Origin: Gracilimonas sp035704785
Lineage (GTDB): Bacteria > Bacteroidota > Rhodothermia > Balneolales > Balneolaceae
Length of the DNA stretch: 13,302 nucleotides
Assembly: GCF_035704785.1 (NCBI RefSeq)
Contig: NZ_DASSWP010000157.1
Coordinates: forward strand, 1 to 13,302
Reading direction: 5' to 3'
Both the position numbers and the translations under genes were made by a program. Below are positions 1-7,628 of the stretch, one piece after another. Position 1 is the first letter of the stretch. Each line of letters opens with the position of its first letter. Below the pieces are notes generated by a model. That model was given only the letters and a program-made list of their open reading frames with translations. It was not told the origin of the DNA and made no database searches.

Positions 1-822
1 AGGACCTACTTCTACAAATGAGTCTGCTCCGTTTGCACTCATATTATTTAGAGTCTGTGTCCAGCGTACAGGATTAAGCAACTGATTCAGTAAATTTGAT
101 CTGATTTCTTCCGGATCTGTGGTCGGCTCAGCTGTATAATTACTGTAGATCGGGCAATCAGGTTTTTTGATCTCCAATTGCTCGAGTTGATCTTTTAACC
201 CATCGTATGCGGGTTGCATAAGCGAAGAATGAAATGCGCCACTGACCGGAAGTAACATTGCCATGCGAGCTCCATTTTCCTTTGCCAACGTAACTGCTTT
301 TTCAACGGCTTCTTTATATCCTGAGATAACAAGTTGCCCCGGGCAGTTATAATTTGCGGCAAGTACTTCTTTACCGGTTTCTTCTGAGGCCTGAGCACAA
401 ACTTTCTCAACGGCTTCATCATCCATACCTATAACGGCTGCCATTGTTCCGGGATTTTCTGATCCGGCCTGTTGCATCAGTTCACCTCTGCGGCGAACAA
501 TTTTTAGAGCGTCTTCAAAAGAAACGGCTCCGCAAGCCACCAACGCTGAGAATTCTCCCAGGCTATGCCCGGCAACCATATTCGGTTTAGCATTTAAGGT
601 CTTATAAAGGGCAACGGAGTGAAGAAAAATAGCAGGTTGTGTAAATTCTGTTTGCTTTAATTTTTCTTCAGGGCCTTCAAACATGATCTTTTTCAGATCA
701 ATGCCGAGAATGTCATTGGCTTTATCAAAATATTCAGCCGCTTTCGGGTTGGAGTCGTACAACTCCTTTCCCATTCCAACAAATTGTGATCCCTGTCCGG
801 GAAATAAATATGCAGTACTCAT
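1..822 (-). CDS. fabD: Malonyl-CoA:ACP transacylase FabD (C-terminus cut by window edge)
   Basis: FabD moves malonyl from CoA to acyl carrier protein, supplying the extender unit for type II fatty acid synthesis in the cytoplasm. The reading frame runs from an ATG at 822 to the window edge without a stop, giving 274 residues. The family is usually about 290-310 long, so roughly 25-30 C-terminal residues are missing. The N-terminus carries the family's GQGSQ (residues 9-13). The nucleophile elbow GHSLGE puts the catalytic serine at 87, the carboxylate-binding arginine is R112, and the catalytic histidine is H198 in GAFHSS. These match E. coli S92, R117 and H201. The visible sequence ends in FVEVGP, a family-typical stretch just before the C-terminus. 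The start lies 1 base after the fabH stop, so translation is probably coupled. Identification is very secure; only the end is unseen. Confidence 0.97.
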   Translation of the reverse strand, partial: MSTAYLFPGQGSQFVGMGKELYDSNPKAAEYFDKANDILGIDLKKIMFEGPEEKLKQTEFTQPAIFLHSVALYKTLNAKPNMVAGHSLGEFSALVACGAVSFEDALKIVRRRGELMQQAGSENPGTMAAVIGMDDEAVEKVCAQASEETGKEVLAANYNCPGQLVISGYKEAVEKAVTLAKENGARMAMLLPVSGAFHSSLMQPAYDGLKDQLEQLEIKKPDCPIYSNYTAEPTTDPEEIRSNLLNQLLNPVRWTQTLNNMSANGADSFVEVGP

Positions 823-823
823 A

Positions 824-1816
824 TTATTTTAACCCCCATGTTAAATAGATGGCTCCCCAGGTAAATCCTCCACCAAAGGCCGCCAATATAATATTATCAC
901 CATGATTCAAACGATCTTTCCAATCGTACAGGCAAAGAGGAATTGTGGCCGCCGTTGTATTTCCATATTTGTTGATATTGATCATGACTTTCTCATTTGA
1001 AAGTCCCATTCGGCGGGCTGTTGCGTTAATGATTCTCATATTTGCCTGATGAGGAACCAGCCATGCTACGTCCTCAGGATCAAGATCATTTCGCTTCATT
1101 ATCTCAAGTGAAACATCAGCCATTCCCATTGTTGCCTTTTTGAAAACAGCTTTGCCGTCTTGCTGCAAATAGTGCAACCCATTCTTTACCGTTTCTTCTG
1201 TAGAAGGATTTAAACTTCCTCCGGCAGGTTGATATAAACTGCATTCCGTATCACCTTCCACATAATGCTTTTGATCAATGATACCGGTGCCATCTTCTGA
1301 TTCTTCAAGCAATACGGCTCCCGCACCATCCCCAAATAAAATACAAGTGGTTCGGTCGGTATAATCCAAGATCGAACTCATCTTATCAGTTCCAATAACC
1401 AAAACTTTCCTGGCACGTCCCGATTCAATGTACATTGCTCCTGTACTCAGTGCATACAAAAACCCAGAACAGGCAGCTGAAAGATCGAATGCAAAGGCAT
1501 TTTTAGCACCAATGTTCTTTTGAACCAAACAGGCTGTAGCTGGGAAAAAGTAATCCGGAGTTACCGTGGCTAAGATTATAAGATCTATCTCCTCTGCAGA
1601 AATTCCTCGATTTTTAAGGACTTCTTTAGCTGCTTCAGTTCCCATGAAAGCCGTAGCTTTGTCAGGATCTTTGAGGATTCTACGTTCTTCAATTCCTGTT
1701 CGGCTTCGGATCCATTCATCGTTGGTTTCTACAAGCTGCTCGAGATCCTTATTGGTCATGCGATCTTCGGGCAAATAATGGCCTACTGCTGTAATTTTAG
1801 CTCTTTTTACTTCCAT
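824..1816 (-). CDS. fabH: 3-oxoacyl-ACP synthase III (FabH)
   Basis: FabH condenses a short acyl-CoA, usually acetyl-CoA or a branched starter, with malonyl-ACP and so starts fatty acid synthesis. The 330-residue protein has the normal family length and the full thiolase-fold catalytic triad: C116 in SAACSGF, H256 in VPHQAN and N286 in YGNTTAA, equivalent to E. coli C112, H244 and N274. The early DEWIRSRTGI segment (residues 33-42) and the late glycine-rich AAFGGGFTWGA segment are also typical. The gene begins 13 bases after the plsX stop and ends 1 base before fabD, inside a conserved lipid cluster. I see no Shine-Dalgarno sequence before the ATG, so coupling to plsX translation is likely. 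Starter-unit preference (straight or branched) cannot be read from the sequence by eye. Confidence 0.98.
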   Translation of the reverse strand: MEVKRAKITAVGHYLPEDRMTNKDLEQLVETNDEWIRSRTGIEERRILKDPDKATAFMGTEAAKEVLKNRGISAEEIDLIILATVTPDYFFPATACLVQKNIGAKNAFAFDLSAACSGFLYALSTGAMYIESGRARKVLVIGTDKMSSILDYTDRTTCILFGDGAGAVLLEESEDGTGIIDQKHYVEGDTECSLYQPAGGSLNPSTEETVKNGLHYLQQDGKAVFKKATMGMADVSLEIMKRNDLDPEDVAWLVPHQANMRIINATARRMGLSNEKVMININKYGNTTAATIPLCLYDWKDRLNHGDNIILAAFGGGFTWGAIYLTWGLK

Positions 1817-1829
1817 GAAAAGATTTAGC

Positions 1830-2813
1830 TCAGTTTAGAGATGCTACAATTTTACCGTTAACGTCATTTTCTACGGTTTGAACGGCACTTTTTATCATAT
1901 TTTTAATGGCTAAAGGAGAGCTTCCGCCGTGTCCTACAATACTCACGCCATTTACCCCTAAGAAAGGAATACCACCTACATTTTCATAGTTAAAAGGTGA
2001 TAAAGCAGTATGGAGCACTTTTTGAATATTTTGAATTTCTTTCTCCGAGAGGTTCATGTCCTTAACTGCTGCGCCTATCATTTTCTGAAGTATTTCAGGG
2101 ATAGATTCACCAAACTTTAGTACGATGTTGCCAACCAAGCCGTCACAAAGATAAACATCGGCCTTTCCGGAAAGGATGTCTTTCCCTTCCACATTACCGA
2201 TAAAGTTTTCGTCTTCTTTCAGGTCGTTGAAGATCTCTTTGAGAACATCAGTTCCTTTTCCTTCTTCTTCCCCTACATTCAACAATCCCACTTTAGGAGT
2301 ATCGATGTTGAGGATTTGCTGGCAATAGATCTCAGCCATTTTAGAAAACTGGGCAGCAGTTTCCGGCTTGATCTCAAGGTTTGCTCCGGCATCAACCAAC
2401 AACCTAAAACCTTTTATAGTTGGGTAATAAGCTGCAATGGTAGGTCTTAAAACGCCTTTGAGTTTACCTAAAATAAACATGGATGCTGCAAGTAAAGCAC
2501 CGGTGTTACCCGCACTTACAAAAGCATCACATTTTCCGGCTTTATGCAAGCCAATACCTACTACAATAGATGATTGCTGTTTGGTTTTTACAGCTTGGGC
2601 CGGAGATTCTTCCATACCAATTACTTGTGGAGCATCATGAACCAAAACCCGCTTCTCATCATAAGAATGATCTGCGAGTTCTTTTTTAATGAGGTCTTCA
2701 GGACCAACCAGAAGTACAGTTAACTCACTGTTTTCTTCTATTGCCTGAAGTGCTCCTTCAACTGGATTTTTTGGGTAGAAATCTCCACCGGCTGCATCAA
2801 CTGCAACAATCAT
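1830..2813 (-). CDS. plsX: Phosphate acyltransferase PlsX
   Basis: PlsX converts acyl-ACP and phosphate into acyl-phosphate, the donor that PlsY uses to acylate glycerol-3-phosphate. It is a peripheral membrane enzyme linking fatty acid synthesis to phospholipid. The 327 residues match the family length. Recognisable motifs in order are DAAGGD (6-11, usually DAMGGD), SAGNTGAL (100-107), LVDAGAN (139-145), NVGEEEGKG (179-187), DGLVGN (224-229), GGIPFLGVNG (280-289) and GHGGS (294-298). The gene sits between rpmF (11 bases upstream) and fabH (13 bases downstream), the classic rpmF-plsX-fabH-fabD order. The start ATG at 2813 opens directly into the conserved N-terminal strand, and no upstream alternative is plausible. 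No clear ribosome binding site is visible. Confidence 0.97.
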   Translation of the reverse strand: MIVAVDAAGGDFYPKNPVEGALQAIEENSELTVLLVGPEDLIKKELADHSYDEKRVLVHDAPQVIGMEESPAQAVKTKQQSSIVVGIGLHKAGKCDAFVSAGNTGALLAASMFILGKLKGVLRPTIAAYYPTIKGFRLLVDAGANLEIKPETAAQFSKMAEIYCQQILNIDTPKVGLLNVGEEEGKGTDVLKEIFNDLKEDENFIGNVEGKDILSGKADVYLCDGLVGNIVLKFGESIPEILQKMIGAAVKDMNLSEKEIQNIQKVLHTALSPFNYENVGGIPFLGVNGVSIVGHGGSSPLAIKNMIKSAVQTVENDVNGKIVASLN

Positions 2814-2824
2814 ATATCAAATGT

Positions 2825-3004
2825 TTAGTTAGCTGCTTTCATTACCTGACGGCCGCGATAGTATCCACACTCAGCACAAGCATGATGATATCGATGCAAT
2901 TCTCCACAATTTGAGCATTTTGCTAACGTAACATCAGAAATTGCATGATGAGCACGGCGCTTGTTTTTACGCGCATTCGAGGTTCGTCGTTTTGGATGTG
3001 CCAT
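2825..3004 (-). CDS. rpmF: Large ribosomal subunit protein bL32
   Basis: This small gene encodes 59 residues. It begins MAHPKRRTSNARKNKRRAHH, a highly basic start typical of bL32. The second half holds four cysteines in two CxxC pairs (C30/C33 and C43/C46), the zinc-ribbon form of the protein. bL32 binds 23S rRNA near the peptidyl transferase region. The ATG at 3004 is preceded by AAGG with an 8-base spacer, one of the better ribosome binding sites in this window. It starts 16 bases after yceD ends and stops 11 bases before plsX starts; this yceD-rpmF-plsX order is widespread in bacteria. The intact cysteines suggest this is the zinc-dependent version, not the zinc-free paralogue some bacteria express under zinc starvation. 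Confidence 0.97.
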   Translation of the reverse strand: MAHPKRRTSNARKNKRRAHHAISDVTLAKCSNCGELHRYHHACAECGYYRGRQVMKAAN

Positions 3005-3020
3005 TAAATATACCTTATCG

Positions 3021-3524
3021 TTATTCTTTTAAATCTTTCAATTTTTCCCACCTTGGATCGATGCGGTCTTCATCATCTTCAGGAATATCACCGAATTGTT
3101 CATTCAGTACTTCCTTCGGATTTCCGTCCTCATCAAGAAAGCGGGGATGTAATTTTTTTGTTGGGAGATTCAACAAAATGGTATCTCGTACATCTTGTTC
3201 TAAATCTATTTGTTTAGATGCATGATCGTAATTTCTTACGGATCCATTTTCATCTGCTGATTCTTCTACTTCTTCTGCCTTAAAAAGCACCTCATAATCT
3301 TGGTGAACTTCATAGTCAAATGCATCCAGCGAACGATCGCAGATCAATTCTACAGTTGCATCAACAGTAAACTGAGTTCTCACAAAATGAAGTGTGCGGT
3401 AAAATTCGATATGAACAGAACCGCCCTTAAAAGTAAGATTTCCTAAATCAAGCTCATCTGAGCCCAATTCAACGGTTTTCTCACTTTGTTCTTCAGGTAT
3501 TTCAAAGATCTTAAACTTTAGCAT
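3021..3524 (-). CDS. yceD: YceD/DUF177 family protein, rRNA-associated accessory factor
   Basis: YceD (DUF177) proteins are almost always encoded just before rpmF and have been linked to 23S rRNA processing or accumulation; the exact mechanism is not settled. This copy is 167 residues from the ATG at 3524. Family features are the LICDRSLDAF segment at 60-69, the IDLEQDVRDTILLNLP segment at 106-121 followed by KKLHP, an acidic C-terminal half, and the closing DPRWEKLKDLKE. Many relatives have two cysteines in a CxRCL motif; here the second is serine, so this copy probably does not use them for metal binding. I chose the ATG at 3524 because a strong GAGGAG lies 7 bases upstream. An in-frame TTG at 3539 would overlap that site. 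A TATAAT lies just upstream. Confidence 0.9.
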   Translation of the reverse strand: MLKFKIFEIPEEQSEKTVELGSDELDLGNLTFKGGSVHIEFYRTLHFVRTQFTVDATVELICDRSLDAFDYEVHQDYEVLFKAEEVEESADENGSVRNYDHASKQIDLEQDVRDTILLNLPTKKLHPRFLDEDGNPKEVLNEQFGDIPEDDEDRIDPRWEKLKDLKE

Positions 3525-3531
3525 AGAATAT

Positions 3532-3537
3532 CTCCTC
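3532..3537 (-). promoter_or_regulatory. Strong ribosome binding site for yceD
   Basis: On the minus strand GAGGAG stands 7 bases before the ATG at 3524. It is the closest match to a consensus Shine-Dalgarno sequence in the window, and it decides the start: the in-frame TTG at 3539 would place the site inside the coding region. Most other genes here have weak or no such sequence. Confidence 0.75.
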
Positions 3538-3557
3538 AATAGCTACCTAAAATAAGC

Positions 3558-3586
3558 ATTATACATGTGTGGTTCAATCAATTAAA
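3558..3586 (-). promoter_or_regulatory. Candidate internal promoter before yceD-rpmF-plsX-fabHD
   Basis: The minus strand reads a perfect TATAAT at 3563-3558. The hexamer 17 bases upstream, TTTAAT at 3586-3581, matches the -35 consensus at only three of six bases. The site overlaps the end of the deoxynucleoside kinase gene and lies in the only gap longer than 20 bases in the eight-gene run. A start near 3551 would give a leader of about 27 bases carrying the strong yceD ribosome binding site. Organisms of this group often use a different -7/-33 promoter consensus, so this is a candidate only. Confidence 0.4.
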
Positions 3587-4216
3587 TAAACCAAAGATTC
3601 TCTGGTCAATAAGGTCGATTATCTTCCCCAGGTCTTCCTGATCATTTACAAAATCAAGGTCATCGGTATCAATAATGAGTTTTTCATGGGGATAATCGCC
3701 TATCCACTCCTCATACAATTTATTTAAGCGTTCTAAATACTCGATACGGATTGTGTTTTCATAATCTCTTCCGCGCTGCTGAATTTGTCTGACAAGAGTT
3801 GGAACTTGTGCACGTAAATAGATAAGAAGATCAGGTGGACGCAAATAATAACTCATCTCTTTAAACAGTGCTTCATAATTCGCAAAGTCACGATCACTCA
3901 TCAAATTCATTTGATGGAGATTCTTCGCAAAGATCTCCACATCCTCATAAATAGTCCGATCCTGAATCAAATTTACATCATCATTGAGCATTTCTTTTTG
4001 ATGACGAAAACGGCTGGACAGAAAGTATATCTGAAGGTTGAAGCTCCAGCGGCGCATATCCTCATAGAAATCCTGTAAATAGGGATTATCATCCACGGAT
4101 TCGTAGAATGCCTCCCAGTTAAAGTGTTTGGCTAACAATCCCGTTAGAGATGATTTTCCGGCACCAATATTACCCGCTACCGCTATATATTTTGAAGCTC
4201 TTTTTTCCTGATCCAT
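3578..4216 (-). CDS. Deoxynucleoside kinase (dGK/dAK-type)
   Basis: The 212-residue protein is a P-loop kinase of the deoxynucleoside kinase family, which phosphorylates deoxynucleosides with ATP to salvage them into dNTP pools. The P-loop GNIGAGKS is at 15-22. A catalytic-base glutamate follows at E39 (ESVDDNPYL), then DRT at 86-88 (the family's DRS/DRT motif, after QIYFLSSRF at 62-70). An arginine-rich lid, RQIQQRGRDYENTIR, is at 143-157. The arrangement resembles bacterial deoxyguanosine/deoxyadenosine kinases more than thymidine kinase, but substrate choice cannot be settled from sequence alone. It starts 11 bases after pgi with no obvious ribosome binding site, so it is probably co-transcribed with the two glycolytic genes. 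A gap of 53 bases, the largest in this run, separates it from yceD. Confidence 0.9.
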   Translation of the reverse strand: MDQEKRASKYIAVAGNIGAGKSSLTGLLAKHFNWEAFYESVDDNPYLQDFYEDMRRWSFNLQIYFLSSRFRHQKEMLNDDVNLIQDRTIYEDVEIFAKNLHQMNLMSDRDFANYEALFKEMSYYLRPPDLLIYLRAQVPTLVRQIQQRGRDYENTIRIEYLERLNKLYEEWIGDYPHEKLIIDTDDLDFVNDQEDLGKIIDLIDQRIFGLFN

Positions 4217-4227
4217 AGATGATTTAG

Positions 4228-5514
4228 TTATTTACCAAGTAGCCTGTACATGGCTTTCTTATAGTCTTCTACCCCTGGCTGATTAAATGGGTTTATACCT
4301 AAACTGTATACAAATATACCGGTCATAAGTTCGAAAAAATAAATAAGCTGACCAATACTTTCCGCATTCAGAGCAGTCATTTGAACTTTGACTATGGGAA
4401 CGTCGCCTTCACTGTGTGCTTCTATTGTTCCTTCTCTGGCTTTGGTATTAATTTCATGAAATGATTTACCGGCAAGGTAATTTAACTTATCATCATCTTC
4501 TTTCAATTCATTTACCGCAAGTTTTGAAAATGGTTTGTCTACGATAATAAATGTCTCCATCAAGCTGCGCTTACCTTGCTGAATAAATTGCCCCAAGCTG
4601 TGCAGGTCTGTAGAAAAAGTGGCTACAGCAGGAAATATCCCTTTCCCTTCTTTACCTTCACTTTCTCCCAACAGTTGCTGAATCCAACCTCCCATAGAAG
4701 ACAACTCCGGCTCAAAGGTGGCAAACACATCAATAGTTTTACCCGATTCATGGATCGCATTTCGCAAAGCCGCATACTCTAAAAGTTCTTCTGCATCTTC
4801 ATCGTACTTATTATAAGCAGATACCGCACCATAGAACAACGTTCGAATATCTATTCCTGCTACCGAAATAGGCAGTAAACCCACAGGAGTAAGTACTGAA
4901 AAACGCCCTCCCACATTTTCAGGGACAACGAATTTTCGGTATCCTTTTTCTTTAATAACTTTGTTAAGCACTCCACCTTCTTTTCCGGTAGTACATATTA
5001 TATGCTCAGATGCATCTTCATCATATAAGTCTTCCAAAAGTTCTCTGAGCATTCTAAATGCCAATGCAGTTTCAAGAGTTGAACCTGATTTAGAGATCAC
5101 ATTCAAGTAGATATTTTTTGAAGACCCATCATCTTTTGGTGTTTTTAGATATTGCAGTAATTCTTCTAAATATTTCCCCCCGATATGATGCCCTGCATAT
5201 ATTATTTCTGGTCCTTTACTTCCAAAATGAGATGACAATGCATCAATAACAGCTTTTGCTCCCAGGTAAGAACCTCCTATTCCGCATACAATAAATACGT
5301 CTGCATTTTTCCTTATTTCGCTTCCCAAAGCACTAACTTGTTCTAATTCCGCATCATTTGGACCAGCCAAAATATCTCTCCAGCCTAACCACTCCGAACC
5401 GGGACCGCTTTTTGTTTTTAACTGTTCAAAAGCGGCATCTACTTTTTTGCGAGCTTTGAAATAAGCATCATCTTTGATGAATTTCCGTGCTAACCCAATA
5501 TTACATTTAATCAT
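4228..5514 (-). CDS. pgi: Glucose-6-phosphate isomerase
   Basis: Phosphoglucose isomerase interconverts glucose-6-phosphate and fructose-6-phosphate. At 428 residues this is the short bacterial form (about 450 in Bacillus-like enzymes), not the 550-residue E. coli/animal form. It has two SIS sugar-binding domains. The first contains GIGGSYLGAKA (78-88) and SKSGSTLETA (141-150). The family signature VGGRFSVLTPVGLLP is at 201-215. Likely catalytic residues are E284 in GESEGKEG, H305 in HSLGQFIQQG and K419 in NQPGVEDYKK, equivalent to E. coli E355, H386 and K514. The ATG at 5514 lies 3 bases after the pfkA TAG stop, with AGGTAG upstream as a modest ribosome binding site. Pairing with pfkA puts consecutive glycolytic steps in one transcript. 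Confidence 0.96.
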   Translation of the reverse strand: MIKCNIGLARKFIKDDAYFKARKKVDAAFEQLKTKSGPGSEWLGWRDILAGPNDAELEQVSALGSEIRKNADVFIVCGIGGSYLGAKAVIDALSSHFGSKGPEIIYAGHHIGGKYLEELLQYLKTPKDDGSSKNIYLNVISKSGSTLETALAFRMLRELLEDLYDEDASEHIICTTGKEGGVLNKVIKEKGYRKFVVPENVGGRFSVLTPVGLLPISVAGIDIRTLFYGAVSAYNKYDEDAEELLEYAALRNAIHESGKTIDVFATFEPELSSMGGWIQQLLGESEGKEGKGIFPAVATFSTDLHSLGQFIQQGKRSLMETFIIVDKPFSKLAVNELKEDDDKLNYLAGKSFHEINTKAREGTIEAHSEGDVPIVKVQMTALNAESIGQLIYFFELMTGIFVYSLGINPFNQPGVEDYKKAMYRLLGK

Positions 5515-5517
5515 ATG

Positions 5518-6507
5518 CTACCTAAGTACTTTAGCTAAATCTATCAGTGTATGGTCAATTTCTTTTTTCTTTGAGACAGCTACACGCATTGGTGTGATCT
5601 TTATCGCATTATTTACAACGCCAACCATTACGCCACTATGCCCTTCCTGCAATACTCTTACGGCCGCTGCTCCTAATCTACTTGCTAAAACCCTGTCTCT
5701 GGCAGATGGCGCACCGCCTCGCTGAATATGACCTAAAATACAAACTCGTGTATCATATTGTGCAAAATCATCTTTAATGTTTTCAGCCAGTTTGATAGCC
5801 CCTCCTGTCTCGTCTCCTTCCGCAACAATCACCAGGCTGCTTCGCCGTTGTGACTTTAGCATTTCATGGAGCTGCCTCTTAACATCTTCTACATGTGTTA
5901 ACTCCTCCGGTAAGAGTGCGAGCTCCGCACCACTAGCGATTCCTGTTTCCAGGGCTATAAAACCGGTGTCTCTGCCCATTACTTCTACAAGGAACATTCG
6001 CTCGTGTGCATCAGCTGTATCTCTGATCTTATCTATTGCTTCTAAAGCCGTATTAAGTGCTGAATCATATCCAATTGTTTCATCAGTTCCAATGATGTCA
6101 TTGTCGATGGTGGCAGGGATACCGACCACATTTATCTTATGCTCCTGGCTGAATTTATTTGCTCCTGTAAACGTACCGTCACCTCCTATGGTTATCAGCG
6201 CATCTATATCATATTTTTTTAAATTCTTTGCAGCCTTTGCCCTTCCCTCTTCGGTACGAAATTCTTCTGAACGGGCAGTTTTAAGCATTGTACCTCCCCG
6301 CTGAATAATATTGGACACTGAATGAGTATCCATTTCGTCAATCTCATCATTGATCAAGCCAAAGTATCCGTGGGTTATACCATATATTTTCAGTCCCGCC
6401 TGGGAACAAGTCCTTACTACAGCTCTGATAGCTGCATTCATACCGGGAGAATCTCCCCCGCTTGTTAAAACTCCAACAGTTTTAACACTAATTAATTCGT
6501 CGGTCAT
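5518..6507 (-). CDS. pfkA: ATP-dependent 6-phosphofructokinase
   Basis: PfkA phosphorylates fructose-6-phosphate to fructose-1,6-bisphosphate, the committed step of glycolysis. The 329 residues match the bacterial enzyme (320 in E. coli). The nucleotide-binding TSGGDSPGMNAAIR is at 15-28. GGDG at 108-111 keeps the glycine that marks ATP users; pyrophosphate users have aspartate there. TIDND at 133-137 contains the catalytic base D135. MGRDTG (177-182) and GHIQRGGAPSARDR (259-272) complete the active site. R28 and R32 align with E. coli R21 and R25 at the allosteric site, so ADP/PEP control is plausible. The residue before TIDND is A132, where E. coli has glycine and pyrophosphate enzymes have lysine. 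It is the first gene of the minus-strand run; its promoter should lie in 6508-6603. Confidence 0.96.
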   Translation of the reverse strand: MTDELISVKTVGVLTSGGDSPGMNAAIRAVVRTCSQAGLKIYGITHGYFGLINDEIDEMDTHSVSNIIQRGGTMLKTARSEEFRTEEGRAKAAKNLKKYDIDALITIGGDGTFTGANKFSQEHKINVVGIPATIDNDIIGTDETIGYDSALNTALEAIDKIRDTADAHERMFLVEVMGRDTGFIALETGIASGAELALLPEELTHVEDVKRQLHEMLKSQRRSSLVIVAEGDETGGAIKLAENIKDDFAQYDTRVCILGHIQRGGAPSARDRVLASRLGAAAVRVLQEGHSGVMVGVVNNAIKITPMRVAVSKKKEIDHTLIDLAKVLR

Positions 6508-6529
6508 AAAATTCAGTGATAGTGAGTGA

Positions 6530-6557
6530 TTGAGAGTAAATAATTGTTCTGTATTAT
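6530..6557 (+). promoter_or_regulatory. Sigma70-like promoter for the envelope operon
   Basis: TTGAGA at 6530-6535 (five of six matches to the -35 consensus) and TATTAT at 6552-6557 (five of six to the -10) are separated by 16 bases in the divergent gap between pfkA and the polyprenyl synthase gene. Transcription would begin near 6564, leaving about 40 bases before the ATG at 6604. This also argues against starting the protein at the TTG at 6544, which would lie inside the promoter. The rest of 6508-6603 is AT-rich; I could not pick a convincing pfkA promoter on the other strand. Confidence 0.45.
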
Positions 6558-6603
6558 CAGTAAATTATTTGATGCCAAGTTTAAGAAAATTTCAACACAA
6601 TTG

Positions 6604-7623
6604 ATGATCGATAACCAAGAGTTAGAACAGATAAATTCTGAAAGCGTTACCAGAAAGACTTTAAAAGAAATTACAGCTCCGGTTTCAGAGAACTTATCTG
6701 AATTTCGAAGTTTTTTTAAAGATACTATCCGCTCTGATGTCTTTTTGCTGGACCAGGTCATCAAATATCTCTTGAGGCAAAAAGGAAAGGAATTGCGTCC
6801 TACCCTGGTTTTTATGACCGCTAATTTATTTGGTGACATCAATCAGCGCAGCTACATAGCTGCTACTATGATCGAATTATTGCACACTGCTACTTTAATC
6901 CATGACGATGTAGTTGATGAAGCAAATAGCAGAAGAGGCTTGGTAAGCATTAATAAAATATGGAAGAATAAAGCCGGTGTGCTTCTGGGAGATTATCTTT
7001 TATCTAAAGGATTATTGATTGCGCTTGAAAACAAAGAACACCAATTACTTGAAGTTCAATCACGGGCGGTTCAAAGTATGAGCGAAGGAGAGCTCAGGCA
7101 GCTTAAAACAGCCGGGTTATTCAATATGACCGAAGAGCGTTATTTCCAGATCATTTCAGAAAAAACTGCCAGCCTGATCTCAACCTGTTGTGAGTGTGGT
7201 GCAGTTTCGGTAACTGATAATGAGGAAATTCATTCTTTAATGAAAGAGATCGGCATGTGCATTGGTATTGCATTCCAAATTCGTGATGACCTTTTCGATT
7301 ATGGCATGTATGACATAGGAAAGCCAACCCGAAATGATATTCAGGAAAGAAAAGTAACACTCCCTTTGATCAAAGCATTTGAGCATGCACCCAAAAGAAA
7401 AGCAGCTCATATAAGAGCATTGATGAAAAAGCGTAAGAAAACTTCCAAGAACGTTGATGAGATTGTCGACTTCGTTCACGAAAATGGAGGAATGGAATAT
7501 GCCAGGCAAACCATGTACGATTATGCAAACAAAGCCATTGATAGCTTGAAGTCAGTACCTGACTCCCCTGCCAAACAAGATTTTGCAGACCTTATCCATT
7601 TTGTAATTACCCGAAAAAAATAG
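6604..7623 (+). CDS. ispB: Long-chain all-trans polyprenyl diphosphate synthase (octaprenyl-type)
   Basis: This trans-isoprenyl diphosphate synthase extends farnesyl or geranylgeranyl diphosphate with isopentenyl diphosphate, usually to make the side chain of menaquinone or ubiquinone. From the ATG at 6604 it has 339 residues. GKELRP (61-66) binds diphosphate. The first aspartate-rich motif is HDDVVDEANSRRG (D101-D105), and the second is IRDDLFDYG (D228-D232). The residue five positions before the first motif is alanine, a small residue that leaves the product tunnel open and fits a long (C35-C40 or more) product. The TLIHDDVVDE context is close to E. coli IspB. I chose ATG 6604 because the upstream extension begins with TTG inside a likely promoter. 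The gene is followed 5 bases later by lpxH. Exact chain length is not predictable here. Confidence 0.9.
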   Translation: MIDNQELEQINSESVTRKTLKEITAPVSENLSEFRSFFKDTIRSDVFLLDQVIKYLLRQKGKELRPTLVFMTANLFGDINQRSYIAATMIELLHTATLIHDDVVDEANSRRGLVSINKIWKNKAGVLLGDYLLSKGLLIALENKEHQLLEVQSRAVQSMSEGELRQLKTAGLFNMTEERYFQIISEKTASLISTCCECGAVSVTDNEEIHSLMKEIGMCIGIAFQIRDDLFDYGMYDIGKPTRNDIQERKVTLPLIKAFEHAPKRKAAHIRALMKKRKKTSKNVDEIVDFVHENGGMEYARQTMYDYANKAIDSLKSVPDSPAKQDFADLIHFVITRKK

Positions 7624-7628
7624 CTGAC

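Noticed and set aside
195..422. A 75-codon minus-strand open frame inside fabD
   Set aside because: It is out of frame with the real FabD reading frame, which shows all catalytic residues through this region; the alternative product is basic and motif-free.
3525..3539. TTG start for yceD at 3539
   Set aside because: It would put the GAGGAG ribosome site inside the coding region; the ATG at 3524 is correctly spaced from it.
5777..6304. A 175-codon open frame on the plus strand opposite pfkA
   Set aside because: It lies wholly antisense to a confidently assigned pfkA. Its product is serine/leucine-rich without any motif, and no start signal precedes it. It is a shadow of pfkA codon use.
6544..6603. 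Possible 20-residue N-terminal extension of the polyprenyl synthase from a TTG
   Set aside because: The TTG lies between the -35 and -10 of the best promoter candidate, and family members normally start close to the LKEI segment, which fits ATG 6604.
6508..6603. pfkA promoter on the minus strand (a TTGGCA was seen in the gap)
   Set aside because: No good -10 hexamer stands at an acceptable distance: GATAAT is only 14 bases away, and TAATAC matches poorly.
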